In this document: positions 1-9,552 of the stretch, one piece after another
How the letters are laid out: each line of letters opens with the position of its first letter
Position numbering within the stretch: the stretch's first letter is position 1
Assembly (NCBI RefSeq): GCF_000711695.1
Contig: NW_013546906.1
Coordinates: forward strand, 1 to 55,472
Direction of reading: 5' to 3'
DNA: 55,472 nt
DNA from: Tilletiaria anomala UBC 951
Taxonomy: Eukaryota; Basidiomycota; Exobasidiomycetes; Georgefischeriales; Tilletiariaceae
Notes under the pieces: generated by a model
Seen by the model: the letters and a program-made list of their open reading frames with translations, nothing else
Told to the model about the DNA's origin: nothing
Database searches by the model: none
Made by a program: the position numbers and the translations under genes

Positions 1-180
1 AGCCTGAGGAGACTAGCTACATGCACGGATGATACAAGGAGGTAGAGAGAGAAGATGAATGCAGGCGAGCGAAGGGGGTGGCTGGCGCCATCGCTTGTTT
101 GCTTTTTGGCTATGAAGGGTATACCAGCATGTGTTCCGCCTTGAGGTGACCCTAACAAAGGATCTGAGGCTCTGGGAGTT

Positions 181-378
181 CTAGAGTCCTCGGACATTTC
201 CATTGAGTTTCTGGAGAATAGGGTTGTAGTTTTGATTAATTGCCGGATCTGGACCACTAATTACTGGAATAAATTCCACATACCCCGTATTTTCCCTGCT
301 CCGCACTTGCATCGAGAATTCAAGGACATTTTTGATGCTTGAGGTCACCGCTTGAAGCTTCACCTTAACTTGCCCCAT
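181..378 (-). CDS. Possible 5' exon of an unidentified gene reaching past the left edge
   Basis: A 65-codon open frame starts with ATG at 378 and reads as ordinary protein: a short basic N-terminus, then a stretch rich in Val, Ile and Asn with a 'NYNPI' motif near its end. It lies 122 bases upstream of the XPB start, on the opposite strand, so the two would share a promoter. The frame stops at 181. It could be a complete small protein or a first exon spliced to sequence left of the window. The flavour is loosely that of small mitochondrial ribosomal proteins, but I do not recognise a family and assign no function. Confidence 0.4.
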   Translation of the reverse strand: MGQVKVKLQAVTSSIKNVLEFSMQVRSRENTGYVEFIPVISGPDPAINQNYNPILQKLNGNVRGL

Positions 379-500
379 TGATTGGGTTTAAATCGCAACT
401 CCTTACCCTCGCTGGTTCGTTCCATGATTTACTTATCCTCTTCTTGCGAGGCGGCTAATTTCCTCGCCAAGCCAGATTTTTTGCAGCCGCCATAGGCGCA

Positions 501-3473
501 ATGGCACTCAGAAAAAGGCCCGCGGAGGAAGATGGGGCCTCGTCACCAGCCTCATCCGGCGGTGGCGGTAAGCGGCACAAGCTGTTGGTGAAGCTCAAAA
601 GCAGAGGCGACACCGCGAACAATTCACCATCGACTCCACAGGGCACAGACACTGGACAGACCTCAATGCGAGGGAGTGCACGCTCGTCAAGGATGGCCTC
701 CCCGCATGACAGCCGGGTTCGTGAGGAGGAAGGCGATGAAGAGGAAGATGATGATGGTGATGAGGCAGACGAGTACATCGACGACGCCACCGCGCAGCCA
801 GGTTCGAGCCGCATGAATGCAGCGACTCGAGGCGAAGATGGGGCGGCTCTACCATATGAAGAGGAATTCATGTCAGACGAAGATGGAGATTGGGATGAGC
901 GGCCGCAGACGCTGAACCTGAAAGCGGCAAGCAAGAAGGCGAAGCGGCCCCTCGGTGCCGCTGCTGTTGCAGGTGGAAATGAAGCGGAGGAGAACGGCGA
1001 AGAGGACGGCATGCAGTTGCTTACCAACGGAAGAGACTTTTCTTTCCTGCATCTCAAGCGCGACCACTCAAGCCGTCCCTTGTGGATCAGTCCAGACGAT
1101 GGGCATATCATTCTTGAAGCCTTCAGCCCAATCGTCGAGCAAGCACAGGACTTTCTGACTGCGATTGCCGAACCTGTCTCCCGTCCGACGTTCGTACACG
1201 AATTCAAGCTCACGCCATACAGCTTGTACGCCGCCGTGTCCGTTGGATTGGTGCCAAGCGACATCATCGAGGTGCTCAATCGACTTTCAAAGGTCCCGAT
1301 TCCACAAAGCGTGCTTGACTTCATTACTGATTGCACAGCGAGCTTTGGCAAGATCAAACTGGTTCTCAAACAAAACAAGTACTTTGTGGAAAGCGGGCAT
1401 CCCGACATCTTGCAAAAGCTGCTGCGCGACGCGGTGATCGCCGCTGCACGAGTCAGGGACTCGACCGCAGGGAGCAACAGCAAGGGTGGTTTAGGCACGG
1501 AAGTTTTAGGTCGCGCGCAGGCGCCGAAAAAGGGAGATCTTGTCATTGCTGGCACAGACAAAGCTGCGCAAAAAGCCCGCATAGGAAAGCCGGGTGCGTC
1601 GGGCCCTGCACTGGGATCAGAGGATGCTGCGCAAAGGGAAACGGAGGCCGACCTCTTCAGCGCTATCATTGGGGTTGACGAAGCAGACGATCTGGACGAG
1701 GACGACACTGTGCACTCATTTGAGATTGAAGAGCAGCACATCGAAGACGTCAAAAAGCGCTGCAATGAGATCGGCCTCCCGATGCTTGAGGAGTACGACT
1801 TCCGTAACGACCAGCTTAACGCGAACCTTGACATCGACCTGAAGCCCATCACGCACATTCGGCCATACCAAGAGAAATCGCTCAGCAAGATGTTCGGCAA
1901 TGGTCGAGCGAGGAGCGGTATCATCGTGCTTCCATGCGGAGCGGGCAAGACCTTAGTCGGTATCACTGCGGCCTGCACCATCAAGAAAAGCTGCTTGGTG
2001 CTGTGCACCAGCTCCGTCAGTGTCGCGCAATGGAAGCAGCAGTTCCTTCAATGGAGCAACATCCAAGACAACCAAATCTCCATGTTCACTGCAGACTCAA
2101 AAGAGAAGGTGAACCACGAGATCGATGGCGCTCTCCCGGAGTCACTCTGACATCATACCTTCACTTTCAGTTTTCTGGCGCTTCCGGCATCGTCGTGTCT
2201 ACGTATTCGATGGTAGCGAACACCGGCAAGCGATCGTACACGTCACAGAAGATGATGAATTTCTTAGAGAGTCGAGAGTGGGGTTTCATCTTGCTCGACG
2301 AGGTGCATGTAGTGCCCGCTAGCATGTTTAGGCGCGTCTTGACCAAGATCAAGGCTCACAGCAAACTGGGCTTGACTGGTGAGTAGGCTTACTTTTTCTA
2401 TTCTGTCCTCTGAGGCTGAAGGAACCTCCTTCGATGCAGCTACACTGGTGCGAGAAGATGACAAGATCGACGAGCTGAACTTCTTGGTCGGCCCTAAACT
2501 CTATGAAGCCAACTGGATGGACCTTGCAGCCAAAGGCCATATCGCCACTGTTCAGTGCGCAGAAGTCTGGTGTCCGATGACGCCCGAATTTTACCGGGAG
2601 TACCTCCGCGAGAAGTCGCGTAAAAAGATGCTTCTTTATTGCATGAACCCACAGAAGTTTCAGGCGTGTCAATTCTTGATCAACTATCACGAGAACCGTG
2701 GCGACAAGATCATCGTCTTCTCCGACAACGTCTTCGCCCTGAAAGCATATGCGGAAAAGCTGATGAAGCCATATATCCATGGAGGGACGCCGCAGGTAGA
2801 GCGCATGCGCGTACTGCAGCACTTCCAGCACAATCCTGCCGTCAGCACCATCTTTTTATCGAAGGTTGGGGACACGTCGATCGATCTGCCAGAAGCTACC
2901 TGCTTGATACAAATCTCGTCTCATTTCGGTTCGCGAAGACAGGAGGCCCAGCGCCTCGGTCGTATCCTCCGAGCCAAGCGAAGGAATGATGAGGGGTTCA
3001 ACGCATTCTTCTACAGCCTCGTGTCGAAAGACACTGCAGAGATGTTTTACTCGACCAAGAGGCAACAGTTCCTGATCGATCAAGGCTACTCTTTCCGAGT
3101 CATCACACATCTTGTTGGCCAGGACGAGCTGCCGGACCTGGCTTACAAGACGCAGCAAGAACAGACGGAACTCTTGCTCAGTGTGTTGATCGCCAACGAA
3201 TCGGCAGCTGATATCGGCTCGGACATGACTGGCAGCGAATGGCGTGGTGGCGGTGGGGTCGGGGGTTCGTCTCAGCGCCAGATTGGCGGTGTGCTCAAGG
3301 ATGGCAAGGTGCCACAGGCGCGACGCACGATGGGCAGCATGAATGCGCTCAGCGGCGCACAAAACATGTCGTACATCGAGCGCAATCGGCCGGCGAACAA
3401 GGGTCTCTTGAAGGACAAGTCGAGACACAAGATGTTCCAGAAACGGTCGGGCCAGTTCAAAGACAAGAACTGA
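501..3473 (+). CDS. SSL2: TFIIH DNA translocase/helicase XPB (Ssl2/Rad25)
   Basis: Exons 501-2108, 2171-2378 and 2440-3473 give 949 residues. The product is the 3'-5' DNA translocase of TFIIH, acting in promoter opening and nucleotide excision repair in the nucleus. Seen: an acidic, Lys-rich N-terminus; the conserved block before motif I ([10 protein letters not shown]); Walker A PCGAGKT near residue 478; the DEVH box near 579; the XPB-specific RED motif in VREDDK near 610; and motif [10 protein letters not shown] near 773. The exon joins restore the family sequence exactly ([17 protein letters not shown] and [12 protein letters not shown]). Length fits fungal Ssl2 (about 840-950). The ATG follows a stop-rich leader. 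It converges with the next gene, with 45 bases between stop codons. Confidence 0.97.
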
Positions 3474-3518
3474 ATGCATTTTGTATCATAGATTCACGAC
3501 ACGGATGAGGACTGTATA

Positions 3519-5456
3519 TCATTCATCATTGTACACGCGCCGCGCCGCCTGCAAGAAGGCGCTTATGCCATCTTCCTCAAGCCCGTGAGGTGCTGGGGTC
3601 GTCGCAATCTGAGGCTGCTCCTCTCGCATCTTGTCGAGAAAGAGCATGACATCTTTGACACCAGAAGCTCTCTCGGGGCCAAGTTTGCTCCTAGCAAGCT
3701 CTGCCATGCCGTCCGGTCGAAGGACCAAGCTCTCGGCCGATTCTAGGAAGGAGGAAGCAAGCATCGGCTCAGTTGATGGCATGCGCATGCTTCCCACCCC
3801 TTTGAAACGCTTCTCCATCTCTGGCGCGCCGGCCAAGGCCACGCGCGAGACACAAGCAGGCGCTGGCGACAGTGGCGATGACAGCCCCGCAGACGGCCAG
3901 AAGGACGAGTTGAATAGGTGCTCGGCGACCGTTGCGCGTATGAGCTCTGAGCGTGAAAGCCCTTTCACATTCGAGCCTGTTCCGCCTGTGATCATGCCTA
4001 TCCTGCGTCGCTTGTTGGATAGAAGAGCCTCATCCTGAGACTCGCGATGCTCTTCGTCTTGGTCAGACCGTGGAAGTATCTCGCGGTGTTGCCCTCCAGT
4101 CGCACTAAAGCTGTCATGACGGCGAGCGTCGCGGTCAACGACAAGCGTTGCCCACTGCCTAGATTCGCGATCGGCCTGTGCCTGCGTCAAGAGCTTATTG
4201 TCGGGCAGATGAGAGGGCACGCGGGTCCTAAAAGACGTGGGAGGCAAGATGTACCAGGCGCCCGTTCGTTTCTGCTGCGTATCACGATCTACCTTTGGAT
4301 CGCCTCCGCGCATCACATCGAGAACGGCACGCAGCTCCGCTGTGGGGGAGAATTCTAGCTGGCGTGTCTGTCCGCGCTTGGGGCTAAAAGGTTGCTGAGC
4401 AGCGGCCTCACCCAACCGACCTCGACGTGTGCGATGCGGAGCCACCGCACGAGCTAGCTGTGGCAATCGTTCTAGCTCGCTCAAGATGTCCGCTTCGATC
4501 TGGATTTTCCATCCTTGTCCTATTCTGTCCTTCCATATCCGTGCGTCCACGTTAGCATCTAATTCTTGGTCGTGGCCCGAACTAACGGATAAAGAGGGAG
4601 GTTCAAGCAGCGTAGTGATGGTGCTGTCTATGCTCGGCGGGCACGTTGCCCAAAAGATGTATAGAGCAAGGAAGGCGGCTGAAGCATGAAGGATGTCGGA
4701 TTGAGAGAGCAGGTCCTGTGTTCGAATTTCAGACGATAGGATCGTGTGCACGCGCTCTTGTGCACAGTGAGGTGAGAGAGCAGGAGAAGATGGAAGAGGT
4801 ACATTCTGTCAGCCCCTTTCGGCGCCAAGGAACAGGCGCAGGAGTTACTCACCGAGGAAGGACCGCGTGATGACGTCGAAGAAGCGCTTGCGTGTGAGAG
4901 GATCTTCTCCAGCTGCAACGTGCGCAAAGTTCCAGCCATTCTGAATCCAGACACCTTCAAAGCACTCTGTAAATCCCATGCGCTCGGCATGCTCTTCTCC
5001 CTGTACGACGGTGGCCCATTTGCGCTCAAAGTCCCCTAACAGCGCGTCAATGTCCGAGCATAACCGCGCAACAAATGCTTCACTACTTGCCAGCTGTGGG
5101 AAGCTGACAGTTGCGCGGGAGGCCATGACTTTGGGACCAGCTGTTGCTGCACCGAGCTTACCGCGTGTTACGGCTGTAGCCCCAGAAAGGGTCGATGCGA
5201 CACGAGAGGTAGAAGCGGTGCGTACCTGCACATTGGCCTGGGTCATTGCACTGCCCCGGTTCGAACGGAATTTCACGATCGCTCCCAGACTGATATTGTT
5301 AGAGGAAGAGTCTGGGTCGAGCTGCAAGTCAGCCGGTGGCGCTGTCATGACGCTGCCGGCTGTGAGCGCCGTACCGGCGCCGTTCTGCCCGAAGGGCATG
5401 CCCGAGAAGGAAGCGAGCGACTCGGCATGCTGCTTGCTGACAACTTGCAGCTTCAT
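3519..5456 (-). CDS. SNAPC1-like protein (snRNA-activating complex subunit candidate)
   Basis: Exons 5456-4853 and 4756-3519 give 613 residues. Residues about 140-240 resemble the SNAPC1 (SNAP43) core: a 'D-I-D-A-L-L-G-D-F' helix, then a 'F-x-x-x-W' pair (FTECFEGVWIQNGWNF), a segment ending RKRFFDVITRSFL, and after the intron ASAAFLALYIFWAT. This matches by eye the human pattern of ALLSRF, FTELWRNMKF, ALAWRYFLPPY and VGALYLLYGLYN. In animals SNAPc drives RNA polymerase II and III snRNA promoters. The N-terminus (1-130) and the long C-terminus are Ser/Thr/Ala/Arg-rich and probably disordered. The acceptor (cacaag at 4757) was chosen because it alone of those tested keeps the frame. The family call is by pattern and moderate; the gene itself is well supported. 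Confidence 0.62.
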
Positions 5457-6356
5457 CTTGCGTGGAAACGGGGCCGGTGTCGATCAAACTGGAGGGCGAG
5501 CGAGGGTGACTAACAGACCTAATGGGCAAAATACCTATCACCGTGCGGAAGCGCAGCAACGGTGCAGTGTCGCGGAGCAAATTAAGCTTTGCACCGTGAC
5601 GGATCTCTCCCGTCCTCTCGATTCCGGTGATCCAAACCGTGACCACACTCGCTATTCCAGCGCTTTTCTTTGTCTGCTTGCTCGAATTTCTTGTCTAGCT
5701 TGCAGGCGCAAGAGGAGACTCTCACGCTGGCTTCATTGTGAGCATGCGTCGCGGCCAGACCATGACTGCTAATCGCTTGAAGGTTCCGGGCTGGAGCGTG
5801 CTACAGCGCACCACCATCGGCGGCATTCCGTTCGCTGTACACTGTGCAAATTGTTTGTCAGCGCCAGGGTCGCCCAACTTTCCATGAATCTGCTGCTGGA
5901 AATGCTGGAAAGGATGGCTGTGACCGCCTGCCTTGCCACGTATGGAACCCAGATGGTTTTGCAGCAAGAAGCAACCCTGGCCGCTTGTATCATCACGTGA
6001 CATAGTTCGCGGAGATTTGCAAGTGATCCCCGGGTTTGCCGCCGCATGTCCTGGGGTTTTCGACGCAATCTGAGCGATGTGCGCGCAGGATCCCCTATGG
6101 TTTTTCCGCGCAACAGTTCAAAACAACCTGCGCCGAACGCACAAACCTAGATCATTTCTTTTTCCCATCGCTGCCACATTGATTTTGTTGGTTCTTTCTC
6201 CCTCACTACGGATGCATCCCAACCCTATCCATCCATCCATCCCCCCGTCCATCGCGTCAACGCCATCAAACACGCTTTCAACGCAAGGTCCAACACCGTC
6301 ACCGTAACCGTCGCACCGTGCCAACGGAAGCACACGAATAGCGCAGCGCCTTCGAC
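5457..6356. other. Intergenic region between divergent genes
   Basis: Divergent upstream region of the SNAPC1-like gene (-) and the Myb gene (+). It holds one doubtful 93-codon frame (5722-6003, minus strand, listed separately) and a short TCCA tandem repeat near 6226-6245 just ahead of the Myb gene. No clear TATA box was seen. Confidence 0.5.
5722..6003 (-). CDS. Doubtful small protein, 93 codons
   Basis: An ATG-started frame of 93 codons whose product is rich in Gly, Gln, His and Met, with three Cys residues and no membrane segment. Codon use resembles that of neighbouring genes, but the protein matches nothing I recognise. An alternative reading is a 5' exon or leader of the SNAPC1-like gene, which lies downstream on the same strand (start 5456). 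It could equally be chance. I keep it only as a low-confidence candidate. Confidence 0.2.
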   Translation of the reverse strand: MSRDDTSGQGCFLLQNHLGSIRGKAGGHSHPFQHFQQQIHGKLGDPGADKQFAQCTANGMPPMVVRCSTLQPGTFKRLAVMVWPRRMLTMKPA

Positions 6357-9333
6357 ATGCCTCGCCGTCAGGCTTCAAAGCCAGTGTCTGCGGACCCTGT
6401 GTCAGGCCCGCCATCAACCCCAGCGAACGCGGATTTCACCGCGTCCAAGCCGCTCCTTCATGCACCATTCGCTGCCGTCGAAGACGCGCCGTGGCAACAT
6501 GGCGGCGCGGCCTCCCAGCAGTCAGAACAGCAGGTAAGTTGAAACTTTGGAACTCGAGCGGGCGAGGCGGGCCAGCAAGGTGCTCAAAGGAATGCGCAAA
6601 CCAGACGTGTCATTACTGCAGCTGACAACATGACGTCGCTCCCCCGGTAACACTACAGCACGCTGATCGCGACGCAGTCCACAGCGCAGAGCAACAGCGC
6701 GAAGACGCGGCGGAAAATTCGTCACACCTCATCCAGATGTTCTTGAGCAACATGGCCCATCTCCCCGCAACCGATGCGGGTGCTGCGACCGCGTCTCAAC
6801 AGCAACAACACACGGAGCTTGATTCATTGCCGCCGCCGCCACCTCCAGCCCATGCGGAAGCGGAGGGCGAAGATAACGCACAAGAATTAGCAGAGGCGCT
6901 GGACGCTTCAGCCAAGGTACCAAAGCCCAAGAAAGCTAAGCGCAAGACCAAGGCTGACCAGCAACAAGAGCAACAGCAGCAACCGCCAGCGCAGGCCTAC
7001 CAACAGTCGCGGCTACAGCAAAACAACGACAATGAGGTTCAAGTGCCTCCTCCGCCCGCACCATACGAGCCCCCAGCTATTCCCGAGCCGAATTTTGCCC
7101 TCATTCCCAACGCAGCGAATCACGCTGCCACTGCTACAGCCATCGCTGCGGGTCCACACCCAATGGACGTGGAGGTCGACATCGGCGTCGAGTCGCATCA
7201 GGAGCCGGTCGGCGAAAACGAATCTGTTGAAATAGCGACAGACACACGACCGGGTGCAGCAACACTTGGAATTGCCGCGGAAGCGAAGCCGTCGCCTTCC
7301 AAGAAGCGTGTGCTACGGAAAAAAGCGACCATGAGACCCGAGACGGGTCCCGGATCATCCGGGCGCGGTACCGGAAGAGGCTTGACCTTGAGCGGCAAGC
7401 CGGAATCGATGTACAACACGGGTGGAAATCTTGGTGGACGAATCAAATGGACCGATGAGGAGACGAATACGCTTATGCACGCGCTGCTCGAGGTGTGCAA
7501 CTACAAGCGCATGCTGCGGGCGGAGGCGCGCGCCAAAGAGCAAGTGCAGACACAGCCACCCAAGATCGAGAGGGACATGGACACGCAGGGACCCACTGAT
7601 GGGTCAGAAACGCAAACGCAGGAACAGGATGGCAAGGTTAGCAGCACAGACGCTGATCCGATCGTCGATGGAAGCACATACACGGCACCTGCACCAGATC
7701 CACCGGCAGATCCGACATCCACATCCGATGCAGCATCGGCAATATTATCCCAGCATGTTCCTACTCCGTCGACGCAAGCGATCAACAGTGTGCAGCCATA
7801 CCATGCTGTGCTCAAGCTACACGGTAAAGCAGGCGTCAGGAGCACCATTCTGCACGAGAGAAATAACGTGCAGCTCAAGGACAAGAGCAGGAACGAGCTG
7901 CTCAAGCTGAGGCGTGCCAAGGAACCCATTCCCTTCTGGAAGTCGATGCTGCATGACACGCTTTGGGTACGTCGCGAATTGGACTTGGCTCCCTTGTTTT
8001 CAATAGGCTTTTGTCCTCACATTCTATCTGCTCGATTCCCGATATCACAAGGACGACGCGGAAGAACCTATCCTCCCGGTTATCGATCCTCCGCCTCTGT
8101 CGGACGAAGCTAAGGAGGAACTCGACAGGCTCCTGCAGCCCACACCTCCGGCGCCATCTGCACCACGAGCCCGCGCCCGCGCCGCTAGGACGCATGGTGC
8201 ACGCATGGGCAAGGGAAGAGGCCGCAAGAGAAAGGCGGCTGCCGGGCCTGATGCCGACCAAGCTGTTACAGCAACGATGGAGATTGCAAGCGAGAACCCG
8301 AACGCAATGACGACAGCGACAGCGGTTCCAGCTCCACCTGCACCGTACGATGGCGGTCCCGCCTCGGCGGCTGTCGTGCATGAACCTTCGAATACGAGCA
8401 CGAGCACAGATGCCGCCCCAATCCTCGACCCAGCTCTAGTGGCTGACGGCGTAGAAGCAGCGCCGTACGGCGGCGTCCAGCCTAGCGCCGCTGCGTCGGA
8501 CGACGGCAAGGGACGTGGCCGCGGAAGAGGACGGCCGCGCGGTGCGCGCGGTGCAGCGCGTGGCAGCGGAAGAGGCCGAGGTGGCAAGCAAACTGCCATT
8601 GTTGCTGATACCAGCGCGTTTGCCGATGTTCAGCCCTCCAACACTGATAGTGGCGCGATGCCGCCGCATCAAACGCGAGTGGAGGTCGATCACGCCGCGC
8701 AAGACGCTATGGCCGTACTGCCCACGCGTGGCCGAGGCGTTCGAGGTGGCACTGGCCGAGGCGCTCGCGGTGGTCGAGGAAGAGGAAGAGGACGCGGAGG
8801 GGCAACGAATGCTATTGTGAGTACTTGGCAGGATGGAACGCGCATCGCGCCCACGAAGCTGACGCGTCGTCATGTCTCCATGTCCAAAATCGCAGCAGCC
8901 ATCGCAAGCAGATGAGGAAGCTGCGGCGAAGGCCCTCACCGAGCTCGATGTTGGCGCCCAGTCAGCACTAGCCGGTACAACGCAGCCCAATGCATATAGC
9001 GGAGCGGCGCAAGTGCAGCAGGGATCAGCCCAGCAAGAGCACGAGCTGTCGCAGATTCAACAGGCCGCACAAGCCGCGGCTCAGTCTCATGTGCAAGAAC
9101 AAGTACAATCACAGGCAGCTGTAGCTGCAGATGGCAGCAGCGGCGTCAGCAAGAAGCGCACAGCGCCTACAGAAGGCAAGGGCGATGACGCGCCGCCGAA
9201 GCGTTCACGCAAGGAGCTCGCGGCGGAAGGGCTTATCGTCCTCGAGACGCAAGTAGAGGCAGAGGCAGGTGCTGCGGCTGGTGGGCATGACAGCGAGGAT
9301 GAGGCACAAGAGACGATCGCTGCCAGTCTGTAG
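6357..9333 (+). CDS. Telobox Myb-domain DNA-binding protein with AT-hook/RGR tracts
   Basis: Exons 6357-6533, 6659-7966, 8052-8816 and 8896-9333 give 895 residues; every intron is phase 0. A Myb/SANT first helix starts at 'IKWTDEETNTLMHALL' (about residue 323), but the recognition helix 'VQLKDKSRN', a telobox-type signature (VxLKDKWRN in TRF, Taz1 and Tbf1 proteins), comes about 140 residues later. Between them lies a Thr/Asp/Gln/Pro-rich insertion. Exon 3 encodes repeated RGRGRGRPRG-type segments, like AT-hooks or RGG boxes. The N-terminus is Pro/Gln-rich and the C-terminus Gln/Ala-rich with an acidic end. The likely role is binding telomere-like or promoter repeats in the nucleus (inferred). 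Fungal relatives could be Tay1/Tbf1-type proteins; here only one Myb unit is visible. Confidence 0.82.
7448..7900 (+). other. Split telobox Myb domain (helix 1 to helix 3)
   Basis: The conserved Trp of helix 1 (WTDEE) is encoded at 7448, and the helix 3 telobox VQLKDKSRN near 7869-7895. A usual Myb repeat spans about 50-55 residues. Here about 150 residues intervene, rich in Asp, Thr, Ser, Gln and Pro, with no gt...ag pair that I could see removing the insert cleanly. The Trp of the canonical telobox (KDKWRN) is replaced by Ser. Confidence 0.65.
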
Positions 9334-9552
9334 TGCGACTTTGTAAAGTAACGGAATTCGTTTGGGTATTAGTCATAGGGTATCCACATTCTTGCTTTGT
9401 GTGCACGCCGCGCTGACCGGCAGCGGGGGATGCGATAGTATGTCTTACAACAGGTGGGCGGGGAATTATACATGAAACCCTACATGGCGAGATATGACGA
9501 GTAGATTGCAGGTAGTTTGAGATGCTCAGTTAGGATTCATCGGGAGGAAATT

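Noticed and set aside
455-2008. 517-codon open frame on the minus strand opposite XPB
   Set aside because: It is Ser/Ala/Arg-rich with no domain and is fully explained as the shadow of the well-supported XPB exon.
6226-6245. TCCA tandem repeat as a possible regulatory array
   Set aside because: Only about four to five units; a simple microsatellite in a leader region.
8045-8599. 184-codon minus-strand frame opposite the RGR tracts of the Myb gene
   Set aside because: Pro/Arg/Ser-rich composition is the expected antisense of Gly/Arg/Ala coding sequence.
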